19,808 bases of DNA from JAVKSL01 sp039583695. Its GTDB lineage: Bacteria > Actinomycetota > Acidimicrobiia > Acidimicrobiales > JAJPHD01. Each line of letters begins with the position of its first letter. Position 1 is the stretch's first letter. Below the pieces are notes generated by a model. The model made no database searches, was not told the origin of the DNA, and worked only from the letters and a program-made list of their open reading frames with translations. The stretch is taken from positions 1 through 19,808 of the forward strand of contig JAVKSL010000053.1 in assembly GCA_039583695.1 (NCBI GenBank), read 5' to 3'. Position numbers and translations under genes: made by a program. Shown here one piece after another: positions 6,078 to 14,668 of the stretch.

Positions 6078-7389
6078 GCAACGATCGGCCGCCGAGCTGC
6101 TGGTCGCGGCCCGCCAGCGCGGTGCCCGGGTCATCCGGCACCGTCGTTGGGCGGCGTCGGCAACGGTCGCAGCCGCCCTGGTGGTGATTGCAGCCGTGGT
6201 CAGTCCGGTCCTTGCGCTCGGAGGCCAGCATGAGCAGCAGGTCCAGGTGGGCACCTTCGGCGGTGCCCAAGGACCTGGTCCGGGCCCCGGCCTCAACCCC
6301 GGGCCGGCACGTGGCGCACCCAGGTCCCCCACGGCATTGAGCAGCTTCAGCTTCGTGGGCCCCGACCTCGGTTGGGCTCTGGGTGGAGCGCCGTGTGGGG
6401 GCGCTATGTGCGCCTCGGTGCTTCGCACCAGCGACGGCGGTGCCACCTGGCAGGCGGTCCCCGCTCCCTCTGCCTACCTCGGAGCGCTGTCGGGCTCCTC
6501 CGGCAAGAACCCAGGCTGCTCGCAGCGAGCTTGCGTGTCCCAGGTCCGCTTCGCCAACGCCCAGGACGGCTACATCTTCGGGCCGGCGCTGTTCGTGACC
6601 ACCGACGGCGGCCAGCACTGGCGCAGTGAGCCCAGCCGGTCCATCGTCGCCCTTGAGGCTGCGGGGTCAAACGTGGTCCGGGTGTTGTCGAGCGGCGTGG
6701 TCCAGTCGGCTCAGGCCGGCTCGACCGCGTGGCGGACGTTGCCCGCACCCAAACAACGCTGGGTACAGCTCGTTCGCAGCGGCGCCAGCACGCTCTACCT
6801 GCGCGGGGCTGCGCCGGGCGGTCTCGGTTCCAGCGACCTTTGGCGCAGCACTGATGGGGGCATGACGTGGCAGGATCTGGTCGACCCGTGCGCGGCGGCG
6901 CCACCCTACGGCAACGTGCTGGCCATGGGCGCCAGCGGAAACACCCTGGGCCTCGTGTGCGCTCCCCTCCAGACCGCCCCCCAGCAGGCTGGATACCAAC
7001 AGGGAGTCACCTTGTCGGACGACGCTGGCACCAGCTTCGGGCCGGCGCACCCGCTGCCGCACCTGCCCGGTTTTGACGGCGGGTCGGAACCAGTGGCCCT
7101 GACCCTCGCTTCCCCCAGTGTGCTCGCGGTGCTCGATAGCGAGGGCGGCGTGCAGGGCTCCTCCGATGGCGGCGTGACTTGGACAACGACGATTCCCCAG
7201 CCCAGCGGTTACGCCGTCCAGCCGGGCGACTTTCCCGTTTCGGTGGGAAGCGGCGCGATCGGCTTCGAGACCTCGACCGAGGGCCACGCCATCACCCCGG
7301 CATCGACCATCTGGACCACCACCGACGCTGGTCGGCACTGGGCCCCATACCGCCTGGCACCAGCTCCAGCCTCGGCGCACCACGGCTGA
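6058..7389 (+). CDS. Membrane-anchored Asp-box (BNR-like) beta-propeller protein coupled to the sigma factor
   Basis: 443 residues from TTG 6058, which has a strong AAAGGAGGAG Shine-Dalgarno ending 3 nt upstream; an in-frame start at 6028 would lack one. Residues 1-30 are a basic cytoplasmic tail, 31-54 one membrane helix (WAASATVAAALVVIAAVVSP region), then a Gly/Pro linker and a large extracytoplasmic domain. That domain has six Asp-box-like turns: SDGGATW (125), TDGGQHW (182), TDGGMTW (265), SDDAGTSF (320), SDGGVTW (369) and TDAGRHW (422). This indicates a sialidase/Ycf48-like beta-propeller, but no enzyme active site could be identified. Extracellular cysteine pairs (about 113/118 and 154/159) may form disulfides. 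The topology suits a sensor or anti-sigma partner, but no zinc-binding anti-sigma motif is visible in the short tail. Role inferred from context. Confidence 0.85.
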   Translation: MTSKPAEQRSAAELLVAARQRGARVIRHRRWAASATVAAALVVIAAVVSPVLALGGQHEQQVQVGTFGGAQGPGPGPGLNPGPARGAPRSPTALSSFSFVGPDLGWALGGAPCGGAMCASVLRTSDGGATWQAVPAPSAYLGALSGSSGKNPGCSQRACVSQVRFANAQDGYIFGPALFVTTDGGQHWRSEPSRSIVALEAAGSNVVRVLSSGVVQSAQAGSTAWRTLPAPKQRWVQLVRSGASTLYLRGAAPGGLGSSDLWRSTDGGMTWQDLVDPCAAAPPYGNVLAMGASGNTLGLVCAPLQTAPQQAGYQQGVTLSDDAGTSFGPAHPLPHLPGFDGGSEPVALTLASPSVLAVLDSEGGVQGSSDGGVTWTTTIPQPSGYAVQPGDFPVSVGSGAIGFETSTEGHAITPASTIWTTTDAGRHWAPYRLAPAPASAHHG

Positions 7390-8025
7390 CGGCGCAATCT
7401 GCACCTGTGCGCGGTCGAGCTGGTGGGGCCGGGGCACGGAGCTTGGCGTACCGACCCAATTTCGCCTTCCCAGCCAGACCCCGGACGAGGCCCTCGGAAG
7501 CTAAGTGCTAAGCTGGCTATGGCCGGTCGTGCTCGACGACGTGCTGTCCGGCGTCTCAATGCCCGGCTGGTCGTGGTCCCCGGCGTCGTGGCCGTGCTTT
7601 GCGCTGCCTGCAATAGCGCGCCGGCGAAGGCCAATACGCAGCCCATGAGCTCGACGCAGCGGCGTTCGGCGGGTCCGGCGCAGCGGCCGACCGGCGGACC
7701 GTTGCAGAGCTGCAGGTATCAGAATGAACTCATTCGGGAGCCGGCCGGCCTGGGGAGTCGCGGTGCGGGCGAAGCGCTGAATGGAGATGCCGCTGGATGA
7801 GTGCGTGACTATGACAGAGACGGCGGCGGGCGGCAACGCCGACTCGGCTGTCGTCGCCCAGGTCCTCGGTAGTCAGACCCCCGCGGCGTAGTCCGCTTGC
7901 GGGGAAACCGTTGCCGCGGGGCGTCGCTCTGGCGGAGCCCCTCCGTGGTCTAGGCCGACGGACAGCGGTTCGACATCGACAGCCCCAGGGTACGCGCCGA
8001 TCCCGGCGCTGACCTCCCACTCCGA
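7390..8025. other. Poorly coding gap; possible small lipoprotein inside
   Basis: This 636-bp stretch lies between two convergent transcription units. The only protein-like reading is the 7519-7800 ORF. A further 36-codon frame (7781-7891, starting MEMPLDECVTMTETAAGGNA) has no recognisable family and no ribosome-binding site. No T-tailed terminator hairpin could be identified for either flanking unit. Confidence 0.5.
7519..7800 (+). CDS. Possible short lipoprotein, perhaps truncated
   Basis: From ATG 7519 the frame gives 93 residues. The N-terminus looks like a lipoprotein signal: MAGRARRRAVRRLNARLVVV is a basic n-region leading into the hydrophobic stretch VVVPGVVAVLCAAC. The cysteine is followed by NSAPAKANTQP, a typical linker. 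The lipobox LCAAC is non-standard, with cysteine at -3 rather than Leu/Val. After about residue 60 the sequence becomes low-quality (Arg/Gly-rich, no pattern), so the gene may be truncated or frameshifted. A TAAGCT hexamer lies 4 nt before the ATG, too close for a normal leaderless promoter. No function can be named. Confidence 0.35.
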   Translation: MAGRARRRAVRRLNARLVVVPGVVAVLCAACNSAPAKANTQPMSSTQRRSAGPAQRPTGGPLQSCRYQNELIREPAGLGSRGAGEALNGDAAG

Positions 8026-11000
8026 TTACGCCGGAGCCGAAGCCTCAAGGTCTACGAACAGGGGAAAGTGACAAGCAACCTGCCGATTGGGCACTCCCAC
8101 CGCTCGCATCGGCGGTTCCTCGTTTGCGCAGCGGTTCTCGGCTTTCGGACATCGGGTGCGAAACCGGCACCCCGATGGAGGATCGATCGATGATGCCAAT
8201 TCCCCGTACAGCGGGACCGTTCGCTTTGCCCGTTCGTGGCGCGGGTCTGGGAGCGGTAACGCGTTGAGCAGCCCTGCCGTGTAAGGATGAGCCGGCGTGG
8301 TGTAGACGTCCTGGGTCGGACCGATCTCCACCAGCTTGCCGAGGTACATCACCGCGACCCGGTCAGCCAGGTAGCGGATCACCGACAGGTCGTGGGAGAT
8401 GACGACGAGCGTGAGACCGTGGGCGGTCTGCAGACTGCTCATCAGGTTGAGCACCTGAGCACGGATTGAGACGTCAAGCGAGGAGACCGGCTCATCAGCC
8501 ACGATCAACCCCGGCTCGAGGCTTAGCGCACGGGCGAACCCGATGCGCTGGCGCTGCCCGCCAGAGAACTGGTGGGGGTACCGCTTCACGGCATCCGGCT
8601 CCAGGCCGACCTCGCCCAACAACAGCGCCACCCGCTCGTCACGGTACTGTCGAGCACCAATTCCCTGGATAGCCATGGGTTCGCGCAGGGCCGCCCCTAT
8701 CCGCATCCGGGGATCGAGCGAGGCGTAAGCGTCCTGGAACACCATCTGGAACTCACGCCGTCGTCGCCGCAGGGTGGGCTTCGAGAGACCGGCCAGAGCT
8801 ACGCCGCCGAGGTGAATCGAGCCTGTATCGGGCTCTTCCAGCGCCACCAACATCCGAGCAAGGGTCGTCTTGCCACATCCCGACTCCCCGACAATGCCGA
8901 ACGTCTCGCCATGGCGGACAGTGAAGGAGACGTCTGAGACAGCCTGGAGACGACCGGCGAGCCGGCCCCACCCCGATCCGACCGGGAATGTCTTGACCAC
9001 GTGGTCGATAACGACCAGCGCTTCATCTCGAGGCATCTTCACAGGCGGATCGAGTAGCGTCCCGACGTCAGGCGCTCCGGACCGCCCGTGCCGATCGACA
9101 CATGTGTCAACAGGATGGAAGCACGCGTACCGGTGGCCGGCCACGTCCTGGGTGAGTGGCGGTTGGGAGTCGTGACAGACCTGGGTGGCGTGTCGGCAGC
9201 GGGGCGCGAATGCGCAGCCGGAACGGACCTCGACGAGGTCAGGCGGCAGTCCGGGGATGCTTTCCAGGACGAGGCGCCGGTCACGGCCCAGTTGCGGGAT
9301 CGAATCCAACAGCGCCCGGGTGTACGGGTGGCGGGACTGGGAGAAGATCCGAGCCGTTGGCCCCTCTTCGACGATCTGGCCCGCGTACATCACCAGAACA
9401 CGGTCGGCGCGCCCGGCGATGACGCCCATGTCGTGGGTCACCAGCAACATCCCCATCCCGAGCCGGGCCTTGAGGTCGTCCAACAGGGCGAGGATCTGGG
9501 CTTGGATCGTGACGTCGAGCGCTGTCGTCGGCTCATCAGCAATCAATAGCTTGGGCTTACAGGCGAGCGCCATGGCGATCATGACCCGTTGACGCTGCCC
9601 TCCCGACAGCTGGTGAGGGTAGTCGTGCAGCCTCTCCGAGGGCTGAGGCATGCCCACCATGGCCAGGACCTCGGTGGCCCGAGTCAGTGCCTGTTTCTTC
9701 GAGAGACCGGTGTGCCAACGAAGGGGAAGGCCAACCTGATCCCCGATAGTCATGGTGGGGTTGAGCGACGTCTGTGGGTCCTGGAAGACCATCGCAACCT
9801 CCGCCCCGCGCAGGCGCCGCATCTCGGAGTCGCTCAGTGCTACCAGCTCCCGCTGGTCAAGGCGAATGCTACCGGATATTATCTGACCGCCCGGAGGGAG
9901 CAACCGCATCACGCTCAGCGCGGTCATCGACTTGCCGCACCCCGACTCTCCGACCAGACCCACCGTTTCTCCCGCGTTTACGTGGAACGATACGCCGTCG
10001 ACCGCCCGGACGTCTCCACGGGGATCCCGGAGGCGGGTCTCAAGGCCCTCTATGACAAGCAACGCATCGACCTCTGGCAGTGACCTGGGGGCGACGGGGG
10101 CCGATCGACCCGTGCCTGTCGACGGACGCCCCACCAACCCCGCCCGAAGGGGGTCCACCGCATTCCGCACCCCCTCACCAAACAGATTGAAGCCGATTAC
10201 CGCCACGGCGACAGCCAATCCCGGAAACACGATCATGTGCGGCGCACTGAACACGTAGCTCTGCGCGTCTGAGATCATGGTGCCCCATTCAGGGGCTGGA
10301 GGGGGCACACCCACTCCGAGATAGCCGAGCGCAGCGATGGCGAGGATAATGGCGCCCAGGTCGAAGCTCAACAACACAAACACAGGCGGAAGCACGTTTG
10401 GCAAAATGTGGCGCACGACGAGCCGGCGTGGCCGGGCTCCGAATCCCCGGATCGCACCCACGTACTGGCGTTCCCGCTCGGCCAGCACACCTGCCCGGAC
10501 AAGCCGAGCGTAGGTGGGCCACCACGTTGAGATAAGGGCCACCAAGAGGCTGGCATATCCTGCCCCCAGGGTTCCGGCGATCGCAAGTGAAAGAATGAGC
10601 GTCGGAAACGCCAGGAACACGTCAACAACCCGCATAAGGACTGCGTCGAGCCAGGATCCCATGTATCCAGCCACTGCTCCCACGACGATGCCGATCGACG
10701 CTATCGAGAGCCCTGTGAGCAGCGCCAAGGACATGGAGATGCGAGCACCGTCGATGACGCGCGAGAAGATATCCCGGCCGAGGTTGTCGGTTCCGAACGG
10801 AAACGCCCAACTGGGGCCGTGCAGTGCGTTCGCCGGATGGATCGTGATCGGACTGTGTGGGGCGATGCGGGGCCCGATCGCAGCCAGTACCATGAGCGCT
10901 CCGACAATGACCATGCCGGCAACGGCGGAGCGATCGCCGACCAGACGACCTCTGAACCCATCTCTACCCGTCTCGGCGCTCGTGAGCAGTGCGTCGTCGT

Positions 11001-11040
11001 CAACCAGGCGTAGGCCGAAGCGCCCCGTCGCACTACGCAT
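8026..11040 (-). CDS. Fused peptide/nickel-type ABC importer: permease (DppC-like) + ATPase (DppD-like) + ATPase (DppF-like)
   Basis: One 1004-residue frame carries three proteins that are normally separate. Residues 1-310 are a DppC-type permease: cytoplasmic N-tail, membrane helices, and the EAA-type coupling loop about 193-218 (GAIRGFGARPRRLVVRHILP). Residues 325-650 are the first ATPase: Walker A GESGCGKS 364-371, Q420, LSGGQ 478-482, Walker B LLIADEP, H536, then the oligopeptide-type C-terminal tail with cysteines at 609, 615, 622 and 640. Residues 675-995 are the second ATPase: GESGCGKT 718-725, Q769, FSGGQ 825-829, IVADEP, H883, and cysteines 958, 964, 971 and 990. All catalytic motifs are intact and linkers contain no stop, so the protein should work. 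Its ATG overlaps the preceding permease gene by 8 nt. The substrate cannot be read from the sequence; peptides, nickel-chelates or similar are usual. Confidence 0.95.
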   Translation of the reverse strand: MRSATGRFGLRLVDDDALLTSAETGRDGFRGRLVGDRSAVAGMVIVGALMVLAAIGPRIAPHSPITIHPANALHGPSWAFPFGTDNLGRDIFSRVIDGARISMSLALLTGLSIASIGIVVGAVAGYMGSWLDAVLMRVVDVFLAFPTLILSLAIAGTLGAGYASLLVALISTWWPTYARLVRAGVLAERERQYVGAIRGFGARPRRLVVRHILPNVLPPVFVLLSFDLGAIILAIAALGYLGVGVPPPAPEWGTMISDAQSYVFSAPHMIVFPGLAVAVAVIGFNLFGEGVRNAVDPLRAGLVGRPSTGTGRSAPVAPRSLPEVDALLVIEGLETRLRDPRGDVRAVDGVSFHVNAGETVGLVGESGCGKSMTALSVMRLLPPGGQIISGSIRLDQRELVALSDSEMRRLRGAEVAMVFQDPQTSLNPTMTIGDQVGLPLRWHTGLSKKQALTRATEVLAMVGMPQPSERLHDYPHQLSGGQRQRVMIAMALACKPKLLIADEPTTALDVTIQAQILALLDDLKARLGMGMLLVTHDMGVIAGRADRVLVMYAGQIVEEGPTARIFSQSRHPYTRALLDSIPQLGRDRRLVLESIPGLPPDLVEVRSGCAFAPRCRHATQVCHDSQPPLTQDVAGHRYACFHPVDTCVDRHGRSGAPDVGTLLDPPVKMPRDEALVVIDHVVKTFPVGSGWGRLAGRLQAVSDVSFTVRHGETFGIVGESGCGKTTLARMLVALEEPDTGSIHLGGVALAGLSKPTLRRRRREFQMVFQDAYASLDPRMRIGAALREPMAIQGIGARQYRDERVALLLGEVGLEPDAVKRYPHQFSGGQRQRIGFARALSLEPGLIVADEPVSSLDVSIRAQVLNLMSSLQTAHGLTLVVISHDLSVIRYLADRVAVMYLGKLVEIGPTQDVYTTPAHPYTAGLLNALPLPDPRHERAKRTVPLYGELASSIDPPSGCRFRTRCPKAENRCANEEPPMRAVGVPNRQVACHFPLFVDLEASAPA

Positions 11041-12013
11041 CGGCGCCTCGGACTGCGGTCCCTCCTAGGCGCACACGCGGATCCAGGAGTGTGTAGAGAA
11101 GGTCGACGATCAAATTGATCACCACGAAGATGGTACCTGTGAACAGCACGAATCCCTGGACGACCGGATAGTCGCGATTGTGGATAGCGGTTGTCACCGC
11201 CAAGCCTACGCCGGGCCACGAGAAAATGGTCTCGACTATGACCGTCCCACTCAACAAGAACGCAAAGATGAGTCCCAGGTACGTGACCACCGGGATCAGG
11301 GCGTTGCGCAGCACGTGACGCACCACCACAGTTCTGGCGGGTAGCCCGACCGCGCGGGCAGTGCGCACATAGTCCTGGCCAAGGACCTCGAGCACCGCCG
11401 TGCGAACCAGCCGGAGCGGGACCCCCACAATGGCAATGGTCAACGTCAACACGGGAAGGATCAGGGACGCCAAGCCAGCGTTGCCCTGGGCCGGCAGCAC
11501 GGGAAGTAGCACGGCAAACGCTATGATCAACAGATAGCCTATCCAGAAGCTCGGCAATGAGGCCGACCCGACAGCAAGGACGCGCGTCAAGCTGTCGGGT
11601 AGGCGTGTCGACCGCAGGGCTGCCCATATCCCGAGTGGTACTGCGAGAGCCGCTGAAAGGCACAAAGCGCAGGCCGCAAGGATTAGAGTTGCCGGCATAC
11701 GAGATGCCAGCAACGCAAAGACGCTCTGTCCGGTCAGATATGAGGTGCCGAGATTGCCATGGAGCGCTCCGGCGACCCAATAGGCGTACTGGACCACCAA
11801 AGGACGGTCGAGTCCGAGATGGTGATCGAACGCCGCGAGCTCGGCGTGAGTCGGGAGACGCCCCAGCTCACCACTCAGGATTGCCGTTCCAGGATTGCCG
11901 GGTGCCAGGTGCCCGATGGCGAAGGCCAAGGCGCTGATACCGAGCCATACCGCCACAAGGCCGATCAGGCGTCGTGCTACGTAGGCAAACGGCACATGAG
12001 CGGACCGCCTCAT
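11033..12013 (-). CDS. Peptide/nickel-type ABC transporter permease (DppB-like)
   Basis: 326 residues, normal for the family. It has an N-terminal membrane helix (RRLIGLVAVWLGISALAFAI) followed by the GHLAPGNPG motif typical of DppB/OppB proteins. A large periplasmic loop follows, with HHLGLDRPLVVQYAYWVAGA and GNLGTSYLTG, then five further hydrophobic segments. The EAA-type cytoplasmic loop is DYVRTARAVGLPARTVVVRH, which docks on an ATPase. The C-terminal end, DLLYTLLDPRVRLGG, is also typical. It should pair with the permease domain of the downstream fusion to form the channel. The ATG follows the TAG of the binding-protein gene with no gap, and its own stop overlaps the next ATG, so the genes are translationally coupled. 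Confidence 0.95.
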   Translation of the reverse strand: MRRSAHVPFAYVARRLIGLVAVWLGISALAFAIGHLAPGNPGTAILSGELGRLPTHAELAAFDHHLGLDRPLVVQYAYWVAGALHGNLGTSYLTGQSVFALLASRMPATLILAACALCLSAALAVPLGIWAALRSTRLPDSLTRVLAVGSASLPSFWIGYLLIIAFAVLLPVLPAQGNAGLASLILPVLTLTIAIVGVPLRLVRTAVLEVLGQDYVRTARAVGLPARTVVVRHVLRNALIPVVTYLGLIFAFLLSGTVIVETIFSWPGVGLAVTTAIHNRDYPVVQGFVLFTGTIFVVINLIVDLLYTLLDPRVRLGGTAVRGADA

Positions 12014-13642
12014 CTACCCTGCTCGATAAATACTCGCCCACGACTGGTTCACGTCAGACGGATTTGGCACGAGACCTTGAATGTTGGACCGTAGACCGAA
12101 GATCGCGAAGATCCCGGCCAGCTGTATGAAGACCATGGCCACATCCTCCACCTGGTGGATCGCCAGGGCCACATCCCGGTCGACGGCTGCCCTCGAGGTT
12201 GCGGCCAGTGCTGCACTGATCTCGGCGTCAAACGAGGGCCCGGGATCGAAAAGCTTGGAGTACTGCGAGGGCGGTTTCCCATAGAAGAGCACTTCCGGCA
12301 GGAAGGCAGGATTGGCGTCGTTCTGACTGCCTGTTTCCAGGAACAGGTCGCCAGCGCCTTGCCCGAGCACGGCCGAGTAGCTGTTCGTGTCGGGTTCCGA
12401 CTTGATCGTGATGCCAATCCCGATTTCGCGCAAGCTGGCTTGCACGAACTCCGGCACTCCTGCGTTGGCTGCCGCGTCAGGGAAGCCGTTAACCAGGACG
12501 AGCTGCAACGGTGTTCCGTTGTGGGCACGAATGCCGCCGCTGCCGACCTTCCAACCAGCACCGTCAAGGGCAGCCTTGGCCCGCGCCTGATCGTAGCTGA
12601 ATCCCCTGATAAGGCTGGCTGCGCTACCGAGCAAGGGCGCTGGTAGCAGCGTATGTCCAGGGTCTGCGAGGCCGCTGAAGACGCTCTGGATCAACGCGTG
12701 ACGGTCGATGCCGGTCTGAAGCGCCAGCCGGACGGCGGGATCGGCTCCGATTGTGTATGGGGGCTTGCCATGGATGTTGACGTACATCGCGTTGTAGGCT
12801 CCGACCGGGGCTCGAACTATATCTACGGCCCCTCTGGCTTTGAGGCTGGCTACCGATGGCCTGGCCAGGGCGACTGCTACGTCGAGCTGTCCGGCGGCCA
12901 AGGCCAGGCCACGGGAGGTGGCATCCGGAACGAACTCGAAGGTGATGCCGCTCGCCTTCGCCTTGGCCGCCCAGTAAGTGGGATTCCGTTTCACGATAAC
13001 CCTGGACTGGGGAACATAGCTGACCCAGCGGAATGGGCCGGTGCCCGGGCCCTTCAGCCCGGGCACGGTGCCCTGCTTCAAGATGCTGTACTCGGGGTGC
13101 ACCACCTGCTCTACCAGGCGCAGGTTCGGAGCCATCGGTGTCACGTCCACGGTCAAGTTGTCGACCACCCGAGTCGAGCTTGGACCGAGCCCGGCGAGAC
13201 CTCCACCCCCGGAGGCGATCCGGTCAAAGGTGTATTTGACGTCGGAGGCACCGAAGGGGGCGCCGTCGTGAAACGTTACCCCTGGCCTGAGCTGGAAGCG
13301 GAAGGTATTGGCGCCGACCTGCTTCCAGCTGGTGGCGAGCTGCGGAGAGACGGAATAGTCGGGGTCGAGACGAACCAGTGGCTCGTAAACGTTGACGTTG
13401 AGTGGGTACATACCGAGGTGAGACTTGAGTCCCGAGGTGACGTACTCATCTTGGGCGACGCCGACCGTCAGCTCCTGGTTGCCCGCTGGGGGGGCCGTCG
13501 ACCCCGGTGACACCGTAGGGGTCCTCTGGGAGGACCCACAGGCCGCCAGGACCACTGGTAGGGCTGGCAACGCTATGCCGGCAGCAGCACACCTGCGGAT
13601 GAAATCTCGCCGGGTGATCTCTCGACGCACTTCGTCTTGCAC
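12014..13642 (-). CDS. ABC transporter substrate-binding lipoprotein, family 5 (peptide/nickel type)
   Basis: 542 residues from GTG 13642, which has AGGAGG 5 nt upstream; the longer frame to 13699 would start inside the preceding gene without a ribosome site. The N-terminus has a twin-arginine-like segment, TRRDFIRRCAAAG (about 10-22), then a hydrophobic stretch and the lipobox LAAC with Cys35, so it is probably exported by Tat and lipid-anchored outside the membrane. The body has family 5 landmarks: YEPLVRLDPDYSVSPQLATSW, FRFQLRPGVTFHDGAPFGASDVKYTFDRI, GTGPFRWVSYVP, KRNPTYW, and the late DPAVRLALQTGIDRHALIQSV helix. It delivers ligand to the DppB-like and fused components encoded directly downstream. 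Ligand identity is not visible. Confidence 0.93.
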   Translation of the reverse strand: MQDEVRREITRRDFIRRCAAAGIALPALPVVLAACGSSQRTPTVSPGSTAPPAGNQELTVGVAQDEYVTSGLKSHLGMYPLNVNVYEPLVRLDPDYSVSPQLATSWKQVGANTFRFQLRPGVTFHDGAPFGASDVKYTFDRIASGGGGLAGLGPSSTRVVDNLTVDVTPMAPNLRLVEQVVHPEYSILKQGTVPGLKGPGTGPFRWVSYVPQSRVIVKRNPTYWAAKAKASGITFEFVPDATSRGLALAAGQLDVAVALARPSVASLKARGAVDIVRAPVGAYNAMYVNIHGKPPYTIGADPAVRLALQTGIDRHALIQSVFSGLADPGHTLLPAPLLGSAASLIRGFSYDQARAKAALDGAGWKVGSGGIRAHNGTPLQLVLVNGFPDAAANAGVPEFVQASLREIGIGITIKSEPDTNSYSAVLGQGAGDLFLETGSQNDANPAFLPEVLFYGKPPSQYSKLFDPGPSFDAEISAALAATSRAAVDRDVALAIHQVEDVAMVFIQLAGIFAIFGLRSNIQGLVPNPSDVNQSWASIYRAG

Positions 13643-13655
13643 GATGCCCTCCTGG

Positions 13656-14561
13656 TTAGGGTGCCGAGGAACTTGACTGCACGGCCTGGCCCGGGACACC
13701 GAGGAATTCGTCCCGGTACACGGTGTCGAGGGCTGGAGCCTCGAAGCCGTGGACAGTAGACAGATGATCTACCGTGGCCCGCCAGCGGCTTGGTTCCATC
13801 TGCCCGGTTTGTCCGCCATAAAAGATGTTCGGCGCTGCCAAGAGCCAGCCCTGCACGGCCTCCTCTGGATCCACGTCGGGGTAGCGGTCGCGTAGCGCTC
13901 CAAGAGCCCAGCGAGGATCGGTCCGTTGCAGCTCCAGTGCCTCGAGGATCGCGCTCCGGAAGCGCTCCACGAGGTCGAATGGGAGGCGATCCGCGGCAAC
14001 GAGGCCACTGGCGTAGATCTCAGCCCCAACCGGGATGGCCCGCAGGGACACGCTGGCCTGGCGCCGGGTCCGGGGCAGCAAGTCGACGAAGTCGGGAGCT
14101 ACCTCGATCGCTCCTCGCCCGAGTGCTGCCGGCACGTCGGCGTAATCCATCGCCACGACCGTGGAGCCTGCCAAGCCTCGTGCTCCGAGAGCCGCCTCGT
14201 ATTCGACGACCAGGCGGCTATCAGGAAAACCGCCGAGCCAGCGTCCCGCCAGGTCCTCGGGCCTCAAAAGATCCGAGTCTGATTTCACGATGCCCGACAT
14301 AGGGCTGCGTTGCACGATGATGGCGACGAAGCGGGCCTCAAGGGGACCGGCCTGTCCGGCTCGCAAGAAGTGCGAGACGCTCGTGAGGCAGAAGTCGAGG
14401 GCTCCCTGCGAGACCCGAGCGACGTTCTCGGGGCCGCCGACCGGCTCCTGGATCTCCACCTCAAAGCCATGCCTGGCGAACAGACCGCTCGCCGACGCTC
14501 CCAGATACGGGAGGTGGTAACCGGGCAGTCAGTTGGGGCAGTACAGGCCCAGACATATCAT
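13656..14561 (-). pseudogene. NMT1/THI5-like substrate-binding protein with an in-frame TGA near its start
   Basis: The open part (GTG 14459 to TAA 13656, 267 residues) reads as a type II binding protein of the NMT1/THI5-like superfamily: GGPENVARVSQGALDFCLTS, then VAIIVQRSPMSGIVKSDSDL, LRPEDLAGRWLGGFPDS and a C-terminal helical tail. Upstream in the same frame the protein clearly continues as LPGYHLPYLGASASGLFARH, a typical first strand and helix, but has no usable start. It is separated from MICLGLYCPN (ATG 14561) by TGA at 14529-14531. A single-base change, for instance from TGG, explains this. TGA ends many intact genes here, so recoding to Trp is unlikely. If dead, translation could still restart at 14459 without the first strand. 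First gene of the transporter operon, 13 nt before the family 5 binding protein. Confidence 0.7.
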
Positions 14562-14668
14562 GGTCAACTCGTCAAGCCCCCCTCATCATGACCGCCCCGG
14601 TACGGATCACGCCAGTTGCACGTTCCCTCAATCATGGTAGAGCAGCTGTCAATATATGCCAACTACAG
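14562..14668. other. Upstream region of the transporter operon
   Basis: Just over 100 bp containing a small AT-rich patch (AATATATG, 14651-14658) in otherwise GC-rich DNA. On the minus strand this gives TATATT and a nearby TTGACA, but no -10/-35 pair with 16-18 nt spacing could be assembled. CATGAT occurs several times near the start. No riboswitch consensus (for example the TPP-type CTGAGA) was seen. Confidence 0.3.

Noticed and set aside
14529..14531. TGA read as tryptophan (alternative genetic code)
   Set aside because: argC, argJ, argB, argD, the sigma factor and the beta-propeller gene all end at TGA with sensible C-termini.
14562..14668. TPP riboswitch before the THI5-like gene
   Set aside because: None of the conserved TPP aptamer blocks could be found in the short leader.
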